From: a virus
IMG/VR virus record: IMGVR_UViG_3300020371_000076
Span: 1-21,262 of that record
Reading direction: 5' to 3' (one strand)
Length of the DNA stretch: 21,262 nucleotides
Within the stretch, counting starts at the first letter, position 1; the number at the start of each line of letters is the position of its first letter. The notes below the pieces were generated by a model. It was not told where the DNA came from and ran no database searches. It saw nothing but the letters and a program-made list of their open reading frames with translations. A program made the translations under genes and the position numbers. Positions 9,731-17,203 of this stretch are shown piece by piece.

Positions 9731-10139
9731 TGTTTATATTTATTTGAATTTCGTCTTCAATATTAGTGTTAATTACGGAATAATTAAGGTTTATAATTAC
9801 TTTTGATTCTTCTTGAACGAAATCTATTGTTAAATCATTAATTTGAACATTAGGAAAAAATTCATTAACTCCTCCTATTATTAAGTTTTCCATATCACCC
9901 CTTAAATCATCCGTTAAAGGTTGAAACATTAGTTCTCTTAATCCAGAACCAAATCCGGGATTTAATACTCTTTCTCTTTTACCAGTTAAAAGAAAATTTA
10001 GTAAATTAGATTTTATGGCATCTTGAGTAGTAAATGTAGTATTAATACCTGTAGCACCATCAAAAGGTATTTTTATACCTACTCCAGTACTAGGTTTTAA
10101 ATCTAAAATATCTACATTTCTAAATAAGTAATCAGCCAT
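9717..10139 (-). CDS. gp25: Baseplate wedge protein gp25 (GPW/gp25 family)
   Basis: The product is 140 residues, against 132 for T4 gp25. The family core is visible: a helix AIKSNLLNFLLTGKRERVLN (residues 41-60) followed by PGFGSGLRELMFQPLTDDLR. This is the LLTxxGER...P.FG signature of the GPW/gp25 family. The protein helps form the trifurcation core of each wedge with gp6 and nucleates sheath assembly at the inner baseplate. The ATG shares one base with the stop of the 152-aa gene (TAATG), and the 3' end overlaps gp6 by 14 bases. Despite its historical 'lysozyme-like' label in some databases, I see no lysozyme catalytic motif. Confidence 0.9.
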   Translation of the reverse strand: MADYLFRNVDILDLKPSTGVGIKIPFDGATGINTTFTTQDAIKSNLLNFLLTGKRERVLNPGFGSGLRELMFQPLTDDLRGDMENLIIGGVNEFFPNVQINDLTIDFVQEESKVIINLNYSVINTNIEDEIQININNGGV

Positions 10140-10597
10140 TATAATTTACCTTTATCTTTTAAATTACTCATTAATCCAGAAAAATCTGGTACAGAATCAA
10201 TACTTACTTGATTGATATCTGAAGTTTTTTGTCCCGCTACCATATCATTAACTGAATCTACTACTTTAGTTTCTTGTCCGGGCATTCCACCTTGATATGA
10301 AACTGCATCTTTAGCCGTCATACTCCCCATATTTCTCCAACCTCCTTCAGCATGTGTTTGGTTTAATACATCTGAAAGTGCTCCTACTCCTTCAAATAAA
10401 GGTTTTGTAGGTTTATTTTGTGATTTAGGTTCTTCTATAATATCGGATAGTGTAGATTTTTTATTTTTTACTTCTACAACCGGCTTTTTTACTGTTTTAG
10501 TTTCAGTTATAGGAGTTTGCATAATTAATGAAAGTTCTTCTTTAATTACTGTTCTTACCTCTTCTCTAATTACTTTTCTAAAAGCTTCTAATTTCAT
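10139..10597 (-). CDS. Unknown protein with charged N-terminal helix (152 aa)
   Basis: The first 25 residues form a strongly amphipathic charged helix (MKLEAFRKVIREEVRTVIKE). I recall this type as common at the N-termini of small T4-like marine phage proteins. A Lys/Pro-rich, probably disordered segment follows (about 30-70). The C-terminal half is Gly/Asp/Ser-rich with no recognisable fold (GGWRNMGSMTAKDAVSYQGG). The gene starts a coupled run into gp25 and gp6. It has a 36-base upstream gap containing an ATATTTATA element that ends 3 bases before the ATG. A baseplate assembly or scaffold-like role is possible from context only. No other ATG lies before residue 26, so the start is fairly secure. 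Confidence 0.7.
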   Translation of the reverse strand: MKLEAFRKVIREEVRTVIKEELSLIMQTPITETKTVKKPVVEVKNKKSTLSDIIEEPKSQNKPTKPLFEGVGALSDVLNQTHAEGGWRNMGSMTAKDAVSYQGGMPGQETKVVDSVNDMVAGQKTSDINQVSIDSVPDFSGLMSNLKDKGKL

Positions 10598-10600
10598 GAT

Positions 10601-10609
10601 TATAAATAT
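10601..10609 (-). promoter_or_regulatory. ATATTTATA leader element before the 152-aa gene
   Basis: The coding strand reads ATATTTATA ending 3 bases before the ATG at 10597, within the 36-base gap 10598-10633. It matches the 9-mer found at four other gene starts. At this spacing a promoter would put the transcript start at or inside the ATG, so a translation-initiation role is equally possible. Confidence 0.3.
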
Positions 10610-10633
10610 TTATTTAATGTATTTTTCATTCGT

Positions 10634-10852
10634 TTAATTTTTCTCCAATTTTTTTTCAATATCTTTTAATCTTTTTTCAATATTAGGATATTTTTGATAA
10701 AATTTTTCTTCCTGTTTAATTAGATCAATATTAAGATGTTTTTCTAACCAAGCATCTATTTTTAATAATTGTGAATTGAAGCTACTTAAAATTCTAGCAG
10801 ATGCCAACCTAACAATTACGAATTTAATTATTTGTAATATAAGTGAAATCAT
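10634..10852 (-). CDS. Small protein with hydrophobic N-terminus and coiled coil (72 aa)
   Basis: The product is 72 residues. The first 15-20 (MISLILQIIKFVIVRLASAR) form a hydrophobic or amphipathic helix with interspersed Lys/Arg. The last 35 residues are a highly charged helix ending KRLKDIEKKLEKN, probably a coiled coil. The ATG shares one base with the stop of the 1032-aa gene (TAATG). No family is recognised. The N-terminal helix could pair with the hydrophobic middle of the 1032-aa neighbour or with a membrane; nothing in the sequence decides between these. Confidence 0.65.
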   Translation of the reverse strand: MISLILQIIKFVIVRLASARILSSFNSQLLKIDAWLEKHLNIDLIKQEEKFYQKYPNIEKRLKDIEKKLEKN

Positions 10853-13800
10853 TATCCTCTTTTTTTCTTTTCAAAATTATCATTTTTAAATGCCAATTTT
10901 TTTCTAATATCGATTTTTCCATCTTCATCAACCTTAATTTCATATTTGTCTCTTATACCTTCACCTGATAAACCAGCATCAATTTCGGATTGAGTATATT
11001 TATTTCTTCTAAGTAATTCTATCCATTTTGGAATTTCTTTTAATTCAATTTTAGTAACAAATGGTTCAAATTCAGGTTTAGGTTTACCACTAGTTCTAAA
11101 TTTAGCACCCTTACCTCTAGCATTACCTGTAGATGTTTGTTGTTGAGCTGCTACTAATTGATTAAAGTCTACTCTAGCTTGTGCTCTTATACCTCTGTAC
11201 CATTCTTGAGTTTTATCCTTAACTTCCTCTATTCTATCAGGATTAGGATCTACTCCACTTAATATTTCACCTCTTAATTTTTGAACTAATTCTTCCTCAG
11301 ACATATTTTGAACACCTGGGTCTCTTAATATGTTAGATAATTGAGATGTAGTAGCTCTATTTATCGTACTTAAGTTATTAGCTAATGATTTTAGTTCTGG
11401 AGTAGATTCTACAAATGCATCTATACCAGCTTGAGCTACTCCCTCTACCCTAATAGGTTGACTAGGCGATCCACCATCAGTTTTTCCTCGAGAAGGTATT
11501 TTAAGATCTCTATTAGATTCAAAAGGTTGATTACCTATTCTTGACTTAACTGGTTTACCAGGTTTATCAGGGATACTAGCTGCAGCCTTATTATTTTTCT
11601 GAGCTCTTAAATTGTTTATAGCTACAGGGTTAGCTCCAGTACCTTCTGCTATATCAATAGCATCATCATCTGAAATAGTATTGGCTTGAGGGTCCGAGGT
11701 ATTAATTCCTATTACACCTTCTTGAATTAATTGATCTATTTGAAATTTAACTTCATTTACTATTTGTGATAAATTATCTGAAAAGGTTAAATCTGTGGAG
11801 ACTACTAATGATTCGGCAGAATCTAAAGCTATACCTCTTCTTCTTGTAACAATTTGAGTATTTAAATCATCATCATCTATTTCTTCTTGAATTTTAATAG
11901 TATATCCTTTATATTTTTCTGCAAAATTTCCAAATCTATCTGTTGGATCTATTTCTTTTATTGCATTTCTTCTTTCTTCAGCTATTCTATCTGCTTCATT
12001 TAACATTGAAGCTTGTGAATTTCTAAATTTATCAAAAGTATAAAATCGTAAATTTCTATTTCTAAAATCTTGCCCTAATGTACTATTAAATCTAACCCCG
12101 GTAGATAATGAAGTTAAATTAGCAAAAAATATTAGATTACCATCTTCATCAAATCCTATAATAGAATCACTTAAAAACATAATTTCACCCCCAGGGGTTT
12201 GTATAAAAGGACCTGTACCATATGGTCTTACATTTTCACCGGCTGCTGGACCTAAACCACCACCTGGTGAATTTGGATCGTCCGGATAGAAGTCTTCATC
12301 AGGAGCTGCTTGAGTTAATCCTCTTAGGGAATCTCTAACTAATGATACTGCTGATGTCATACTAGCTTCCATACCATTACCTTTAAGAGCACCACAACTA
12401 CCTAATTTGGCCGCTAATTTAGTTAATTCCTCTATTACTATTTTTAAGGCATATTTTGTAAATTGTAAGCCGTCTATTACACCTTGTAAAAATTCAGAGT
12501 AAATGGCTAGATATTCTATTACTTCACCAATAGCACCCTCTACATTTTCAATTTTTTCAGTAAATGTAGTAATAACACCTACAGGTAGGAACATAGCTGG
12601 GAGTACCTTCACCACTAATTTTACTACTTTTAATACTACCTTGAATACCTTTAAAATAGTCATTACTACTTTAATAATACCATTTATAGTTTTTAGTAAA
12701 ACTAATATCATACTCACTACCCCTTGAATAACTCTTACAAAATCTCTTATAAATGTTATAAATTTAGATATTTCCTGAAAAGGAATAACATCCCTTAAAA
12801 TACTATTAACATTTTCAATAACATCTTTATAACCACTAACTATAGAATTCTCTAAATTTAAAATGGGTTCTAATCTCCTATTAAATTCTGCAAATAATCT
12901 AGAACCCTCTAATACTTGTCTAGTGGTATATCCTCCACTTAAAAATTGAGATGCATCATCTACTTCATCCCCCAATTGAGCGGATGCAGTACCTACACCA
13001 TCAAAAAAATTCTGAAGTTTAATAGCTAATTCTCTAATTTTACTTAATCCAGGAAATTTAGGGGGGATATCTTTAAGATCATTTACTATATCCTGAAAGC
13101 CTATTTCTCTAAGAAGATCGGCTGCATCACTTAATTCGCCAGCTAATGCCTGTATATCAGGGTTTTGTTCTTTAGTAAATGTAGCATTAAAATTTATAAA
13201 AGTTAATACATTTCCTTGTTTATCTTTAGGTGGAGATGAAGTTGAGGCTGTATCTATTGAAATTGTATAATTATTGGCTCCTATAACAAATCTTTGACCT
13301 CTTTCGTCAGATTGAATTTCCGGAAGTGTTTCAACAGTTCCCGTCATATGAGCTACGGTTTTAGGATCTGTAGTTCTTAATGTAATAACTGTTCCATTAT
13401 TTATAGCATAAGGTTTATTATTTTTTCTAGGTGGTAAAGTAATAGTAACTTTTTCACTTCTGGATATTGGAACTGCTTGAGAAGTAGTTACTCCTGTAAC
13501 TTCAGTTTCCCCAGGTGTTAAACTAAAATTTCTAATTACATTAAAAACTTCTCTTAACTTTCCCTGAACATTTTCAAATTTTTCTAATAATTGTCCTGCT
13601 CCGGTTCCTTCCCCTCCTAAGTCTTGTAATTGTTGGTCTTTTCTTTGTATAGATTTAATTCCCTGATCTATAGCAAAAGAAGCCGGGTTACATAATTCAA
13701 AAGAATTAAGAGATTTTAACATAGAAATCATAGTCATAACACTAGGATCCTTGAAAAAATCAATGTCCTTTAATAATTCGGCTCTTTTTTTGCCACCCTC

Positions 13801-13950
13801 AAATAAAGTTTCCTGTCTTTTAGCTACATCAATTTGTTTAGACCCTATTAGAATTTGACTATTAGTTTTTTTTAAGGTTATAAGAAATTTATCAGTAGAT
13901 TTCTTAGCCTTTTTTATCATATTCTGTATTTTCCCGTAAGGTCCTGCCAT
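10852..13950 (-). CDS. Large tail/baseplate hub protein with hydrophobic middle (1032 aa)
   Basis: The product is 1032 residues. The N-terminus is Lys-rich and helical (KIQNMIKKAKKSTDKFLITL). A beta-rich insert lies at about 170-250. A long hydrophobic, Val/Ile/Leu/Lys-rich helical stretch spans about 395-465 (FVRVIQGVVSMILVLLKTIN, then VFKVVLKVVKLVVKVLPAMF). The second half is polar, helical and low-complexity, ending in a basic tail. Hydrophobic segments inside a long helical tail protein are known from tape-measure proteins, which contact the host membrane at injection. The gene's place between spike and gp25 instead suggests a hub component. It is coupled by TAATG at both ends. I favour a hub or tape-measure-like structural protein at low certainty; that it is a real gene is not in doubt. 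Confidence 0.8.
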   Translation of the reverse strand: MAGPYGKIQNMIKKAKKSTDKFLITLKKTNSQILIGSKQIDVAKRQETLFEGGKKRAELLKDIDFFKDPSVMTMISMLKSLNSFELCNPASFAIDQGIKSIQRKDQQLQDLGGEGTGAGQLLEKFENVQGKLREVFNVIRNFSLTPGETEVTGVTTSQAVPISRSEKVTITLPPRKNNKPYAINNGTVITLRTTDPKTVAHMTGTVETLPEIQSDERGQRFVIGANNYTISIDTASTSSPPKDKQGNVLTFINFNATFTKEQNPDIQALAGELSDAADLLREIGFQDIVNDLKDIPPKFPGLSKIRELAIKLQNFFDGVGTASAQLGDEVDDASQFLSGGYTTRQVLEGSRLFAEFNRRLEPILNLENSIVSGYKDVIENVNSILRDVIPFQEISKFITFIRDFVRVIQGVVSMILVLLKTINGIIKVVMTILKVFKVVLKVVKLVVKVLPAMFLPVGVITTFTEKIENVEGAIGEVIEYLAIYSEFLQGVIDGLQFTKYALKIVIEELTKLAAKLGSCGALKGNGMEASMTSAVSLVRDSLRGLTQAAPDEDFYPDDPNSPGGGLGPAAGENVRPYGTGPFIQTPGGEIMFLSDSIIGFDEDGNLIFFANLTSLSTGVRFNSTLGQDFRNRNLRFYTFDKFRNSQASMLNEADRIAEERRNAIKEIDPTDRFGNFAEKYKGYTIKIQEEIDDDDLNTQIVTRRRGIALDSAESLVVSTDLTFSDNLSQIVNEVKFQIDQLIQEGVIGINTSDPQANTISDDDAIDIAEGTGANPVAINNLRAQKNNKAAASIPDKPGKPVKSRIGNQPFESNRDLKIPSRGKTDGGSPSQPIRVEGVAQAGIDAFVESTPELKSLANNLSTINRATTSQLSNILRDPGVQNMSEEELVQKLRGEILSGVDPNPDRIEEVKDKTQEWYRGIRAQARVDFNQLVAAQQQTSTGNARGKGAKFRTSGKPKPEFEPFVTKIELKEIPKWIELLRRNKYTQSEIDAGLSGEGIRDKYEIKVDEDGKIDIRKKLAFKNDNFEKKKRG

Positions 13951-14636
13951 TATTTAGTAAAATTTTGTTTGGATAATAAGCTTGTCCTAAGACTATCCAT
14001 TTGTTTTGCTGCACTTTGCAGGTCCTCCGCTGCTATTTCACACCCAAGTATTTTTCTACCTGCTGCATCTTCAGCATTTTTTAAACCATTGGCCGCATTT
14101 TGTAATCCTATATTAAGAAGGGTAATAATTTGGTTTAAAACATTACCTTTTACTAAGGGTTCTTCCGAAGCATCTCCTATACCCAGTTTTATTTTACCAG
14201 CATTTACAATAAATCCTCCATCAGTATCTATATTTATACTACCAGGAGCACCTAAAGAGATAGATTTTTTAGAATTTAAAAGTATAAAATCACTATTTGC
14301 ATTTAAATGCAATCTACCTGAATTTAATATTATTTGTTTTCCACGGTATGGATATTCTGGTTTAAAAGGAACGGATGGTAAATCTAGACCAGATATGGAG
14401 TTTCCATCTATTGTTTCGGTTCTAGGGGCATTAGGGGAAGATGGATTAGGTATTGAATCTAAATTAGCACTCTTCATAGCAGAACTTATTTGTGTTTCTG
14501 CTTTTCTTAATGCTTTTTTGGCTTTCTTTTTCTTTTTCTTTATTCCAAAAAGAGCATAACTTATCCCCTCGGGTATATCAAAAAGATATTGGGATAATTC
14601 AATTATTATATTATATATTTCTAATATAAATTCCAT
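13950..14636 (-). CDS. Tail spike tip protein, beta-helix (228 aa)
   Basis: The product is 228 residues. Residues 1-30 are hydrophobic (MEFILEIYNIIIELSQYLFD). A run of six lysines follows at 33-38, within a strongly basic helix. Residues about 98-154 are a ladder of short beta-strands (KQIILNSGRLHLNANSDFIL, then KSISLGAPGSINIDTDGGFI). This is the pattern of trimeric beta-helical spike tips such as the C-terminal domain of T4 gp5. EPLVKGNVLNQI, typical of the end of such domains, follows at about 159-170, and a helical tail closes the protein. The ATG shares one base with the stop of the OB-fold gene, so hub and spike appear to be a coupled pair. I see no lysozyme domain. Confidence 0.75.
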   Translation of the reverse strand: MEFILEIYNIIIELSQYLFDIPEGISYALFGIKKKKKKAKKALRKAETQISSAMKSANLDSIPNPSSPNAPRTETIDGNSISGLDLPSVPFKPEYPYRGKQIILNSGRLHLNANSDFILLNSKKSISLGAPGSINIDTDGGFIVNAGKIKLGIGDASEEPLVKGNVLNQIITLLNIGLQNAANGLKNAEDAAGRKILGCEIAAEDLQSAAKQMDSLRTSLLSKQNFTK

Positions 14637-15724
14637 TATAAACCTCCTTCAAATTCTTCTCTAGGTACATCACCTACTGATCTATCTACACTTAAATTTC
14701 TATTTGCTTCTTGGGGAGATAAGGCTGCCGGTTTTGTTACATCACCTTTAGGTTCCTGATTTATTGAATCTGTAACTACAGTTACTGCATCGGCATCTTT
14801 ATTAGATGTGAATTCATCTCCTAATTCCTCAGTTAGTTTTTGGAATTCTTTAGTAGTATCTTCAGGTGGGGTTATATCTACACCATATGATGTAAGTTTA
14901 GAATAAGCTATTTCTATAGGTATGTTTTGTGTAGAAGTTAAATATATAGATGAATCATCATCATTTATATCTTCAAATGTAGGATCATATACTTCAGCAG
15001 CTATAGCTTCTTTTTTTTGCCCATTTCTTAATATAGTAATGGGATCTCCTACTCTACCATTTTTGCTCCATGGGTTTTGTGGACTAACCTTAAAATTAGA
15101 AAAATCTCCTCTATATCTACTAGTAGAACCAAATCTTAAAGAATTACCAAATTTACCTTCAAGTAAAAAATCTCCTTCCTGGGGGTATAAATTTCTTATT
15201 TTACCTTGCTCTTTAAAAACATCACCTAATACAGGTCCTTTTGTTTTATTGCTAGGAGTATTAGGCATTCCTGCTTGTATTTCAGCATTAGTATTAGTAT
15301 TAGTACTATCATTACCTTCGGAAGCTTGAGAAGGAAAAGTATTAGTTTCTATACTATTCCACACTGGGATAGCAGGAGTATAATAATACTGTTCAAGTTC
15401 TTTAGTATTTCTATCAGGTCCTAAAGTTACATATACTATATCATTTACTAATGGCAATATCTTCATGGAAGCATTCATGGGTAAGGCCATAGTAACATTT
15501 GAAGTTTTAGAATTAGGTGTGGGTTGATTTAAAAATTCAAATTTAATAGCCCCTAATCCCCAATATTCATCCATTTGTTGAAATAACGAAGTAGTTCGTT
15601 TTTCTGGTTTAATATTTACTTCAGTTACTCTAACAGGTATTAAACCTGGTTTAGAGGGGGTTATGTCTGGAGGAGTTCTATTTAAAGTTCCTACACTTTT
15701 ACTAAAATCAAGTGGTCCTGACAT
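14636..15724 (-). CDS. Spike-hub protein with gp5-type OB fold (362 aa)
   Basis: The product is 362 residues. About 28-122 form an OB-fold-like domain (LIPVRVTEVNIKPE, LPMNASMKILPLVNDIVYVT, then YYTPAIPVWN). About 181-236 hold PQEGDFLLEGKFGNSLRFGS followed by NPWSKNGRVGDPITILRNGQ, which I recall as a conserved signature of gp5-like proteins in T4-like and Bacteroidota phages. The C-terminal third is acidic, Thr/Asp-rich and probably disordered. The start at 15724 overlaps the 122-aa gene by 17 bases, and the stop is coupled by TAATG to the beta-helical spike gene. The pair probably does together what T4 gp5 does in one chain, but without the lysozyme part. Confidence 0.75.
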   Translation of the reverse strand: MSGPLDFSKSVGTLNRTPPDITPSKPGLIPVRVTEVNIKPEKRTTSLFQQMDEYWGLGAIKFEFLNQPTPNSKTSNVTMALPMNASMKILPLVNDIVYVTLGPDRNTKELEQYYYTPAIPVWNSIETNTFPSQASEGNDSTNTNTNAEIQAGMPNTPSNKTKGPVLGDVFKEQGKIRNLYPQEGDFLLEGKFGNSLRFGSTSRYRGDFSNFKVSPQNPWSKNGRVGDPITILRNGQKKEAIAAEVYDPTFEDINDDDSSIYLTSTQNIPIEIAYSKLTSYGVDITPPEDTTKEFQKLTEELGDEFTSNKDADAVTVVTDSINQEPKGDVTKPAALSPQEANRNLSVDRSVGDVPREEFEGGL

Positions 15725-16076
15725 TATCTACAATTGTTTTTTCTGTTTTTTTATCTAATTCTTGCAATGAGCTAAATAACATTTCTTTATCTTCTTCAGA
15801 AAGTAATTCATCACCATCTGCTATTTTACTATTCATAGCACGTTGTACTATACCTGCCATTTTAATTAATGCATCATCATTTTTAATTGCTAGTTCCATA
15901 TATTCCTTTATTAAAGGAACAATCATAGTAGCTTCACCTGGTGATGTAATTAATGGTTTTAAACCCTCTATTAAAGAACGTAGTTGTGTTTCTTTATCTT
16001 TTTGATTAGTGTGAATTTCTTTTAAAAGATCAGAAAAGTTTTTCTTTCCAAATAATTTTACTTGTGAAAAATCCAT
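15708..16076 (-). CDS. Helical protein opening the tail operon (122 aa)
   Basis: The product is 122 residues, predicted almost all helical and without membrane segments. It is charged at both ends (FSDLLKEIHTNQKDKETQLR at the start, LQELDKKTEKTIVDNVRTT at the end). No family is recognised. It is the first gene of the structural block. It lies 39 bases after the sigma-factor gene, with an ATATTTATA element 15 bases before its ATG, and its last 17 bases overlap the OB-fold spike-hub gene. A tail-assembly chaperone or a small baseplate component is plausible from position, but this is inference. Confidence 0.75.
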   Translation of the reverse strand: MDFSQVKLFGKKNFSDLLKEIHTNQKDKETQLRSLIEGLKPLITSPGEATMIVPLIKEYMELAIKNDDALIKMAGIVQRAMNSKIADGDELLSEEDKEMLFSSLQELDKKTEKTIVDNVRTT

Positions 16077-16091
16077 AGTCTATACTTTGGA

Positions 16092-16100
16092 TATAAATAT
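16092..16100 (-). promoter_or_regulatory. ATATTTATA element between sigma gene and tail operon
   Basis: The coding strand reads CTATATTTATATCC here, 15 bases before the ATG at 16076. It sits in the 39-base gap between the probable late sigma factor and the first structural gene. Of the repeated elements this one is best placed to act as a late promoter for the tail operon. Whether it is read in this orientation or as TATAAATA on the other strand cannot be decided from the sequence. Confidence 0.4.
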
Positions 16101-16115
16101 AGATGTACTAAAAGT

Positions 16116-16922
16116 TTAGAATGCCATACTAACAGTCCCATGTTCAATGTATTGAGCCATTAGTTTTTTATATATTTTTTTCATTCGTTTTAGTACTTTA
16201 GTAATTTGTGGAGTACTTTGATCAGTCATCTCACGAATGTAAATGTATATAGCTTTTTTATTGAATAATTCTATATGTTCTCTTCTTCTAAATAAAGATA
16301 ATATTGCATCAGCTGTTCTAGCATCTTCATGTTTAGGAAAATGATCAAATAAATGTATATCAAAATATTGAATTAAGTATTCTATAAATTCAGTAGCTTC
16401 ATCTTTTGGTTTATCTATAGATTGATTATTAACTAAATCTACTAATATAGATTGATCGTTATCAACAGCGTCTACTTCTGCTCTTTGTTTTAATTTTTTA
16501 TAATTATTATTATTATAAAGTATTAAATAACGTTTAGCAATAGTACCAAAATAAGAAAATGCCTTACCTTTATCTTGTTTATATAAGTGTAATTTTTCTA
16601 AAAGAAAGGCAGTTACTTCATGTTGTAATTCCCCTATAGTATCTACTTCAGTATAGTAGAATTTAAAAGTGTGAATAATATTTTCTGTTAATTTATGAAA
16701 TGCATACCAAATACGATCGTTATATATTTGATTGCGTTTTTTTTCATCAGTTTCTTTTAGATACTCAAGAATAGCCTCCTCAGTATCAGCAGTAAAATAT
16801 TGGTTTTTAGTTTTAGGTCTCCTTTTTCTTAATGTACCTTTTTTAGTATACATTGGACCCTCGTCTCGCTTAGGTGGAGTTAGAATGTTCCCCTGGAGCT
16901 TTTCATCAATAGGTAGGTTCAT
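16116..16922 (-). CDS. Probable late-transcription sigma factor (T4 gp55-like)
   Basis: The product is 268 residues, against 185 for T4 gp55. Residues about 62-147 resemble sigma region 2: ELQHEVTAFLLEKLHLYKQD, then KGKAFSYFGTIAKRYLILYN, then a basic NNNNYKKLKQR. This parallels the T4 gp55 order of a helix, a Y/F-rich PHAYITQACF-like strip and a basic patch. Residues about 205-258 look like an extra helix-turn-helix (KKAIYIYIREMTDQSTPQIT, then KVLKRMKKIYKKL) similar to sigma region 4; T4 gp55 lacks this. The basic N-terminus (KKGTLRKRRPKTKN) may bind DNA. The ATG overlaps the previous stop as ATGA. Its place directly before the tail operon fits a role in directing host RNA polymerase to late promoters. 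An ordinary phage sigma of another lineage is the alternative. Confidence 0.7.
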   Translation of the reverse strand: MNLPIDEKLQGNILTPPKRDEGPMYTKKGTLRKRRPKTKNQYFTADTEEAILEYLKETDEKKRNQIYNDRIWYAFHKLTENIIHTFKFYYTEVDTIGELQHEVTAFLLEKLHLYKQDKGKAFSYFGTIAKRYLILYNNNNYKKLKQRAEVDAVDNDQSILVDLVNNQSIDKPKDEATEFIEYLIQYFDIHLFDHFPKHEDARTADAILSLFRRREHIELFNKKAIYIYIREMTDQSTPQITKVLKRMKKIYKKLMAQYIEHGTVSMAF

Positions 16923-17203
16923 TTATTTATATTATACTCGTTTATAAGTTCCTGAATCTCTTTAATTCCGGAAAAAAACCATCCTATCTCATCATCTGAT
17001 TGGAAAATTTGTTTTGAATCGATCTCTTTAATTTTACGATCCGATTCGGACATTATAGTCGTAATATTTTCTATATAATTGTCCCTTTTAAGGATTTCAT
17101 CTTCAAGTTTTTCATTTTTTCTCATTAAATTCCAAATGATATAAAAAATGACCCCAAAAACAAGGACACCAACGTTGATTAAAATAATGGTAATTGTATC
17201 CAT
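16919..17203 (-). CDS. Membrane-anchored coiled-coil protein (94 aa)
   Basis: The product is 94 residues. Residues about 3-26 form one strong membrane helix (TITIILINVGVLVFGVIFYI). A charged helical segment (about 28-65, RKNEKLEDEILKRDNYIENI) is probably a coiled coil. Acidic residues lie before the helix and Arg/Lys just after it, so the positive-inside rule places the C-terminal part in the cytoplasm. The gene is coupled to both neighbours: TAATG with the HD gene and ATGA with the sigma gene. No family is recognised. A membrane-tethered partner of the sigma factor or of replication or assembly complexes is conceivable, but unproven. Confidence 0.75.
   Translation of the reverse strand: MDTITIILINVGVLVFGVIFYIIWNLMRKNEKLEDEILKRDNYIENITTIMSESDRKIKEIDSKQIFQSDDEIGWFFSGIKEIQELINEYNINK

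Noticed and set aside
13969-14559. 196-codon open frame on the plus strand
   Set aside because: It lies antisense to the beta-helical spike gene and is hydrophobic and cysteine-rich in the way antisense frames of polar AT-rich genes are. No leader or neighbour fits it.
14922-15329. Plus-strand open frame of 135 codons
   Set aside because: It is antisense to the OB-fold hub gene, which has conserved-looking motifs in the real frame.
15712-16005. Plus-strand open frame of 97 codons
   Set aside because: It is antisense to the 122-aa gene, whose charged helical product and tight packing are more convincing.
16919-17203. 94-aa protein as an inner-membrane spanin
   Set aside because: A membrane helix plus coiled coil fits, but the charge pattern puts the coiled coil in the cytoplasm and the neighbours are regulatory, not lysis, genes.
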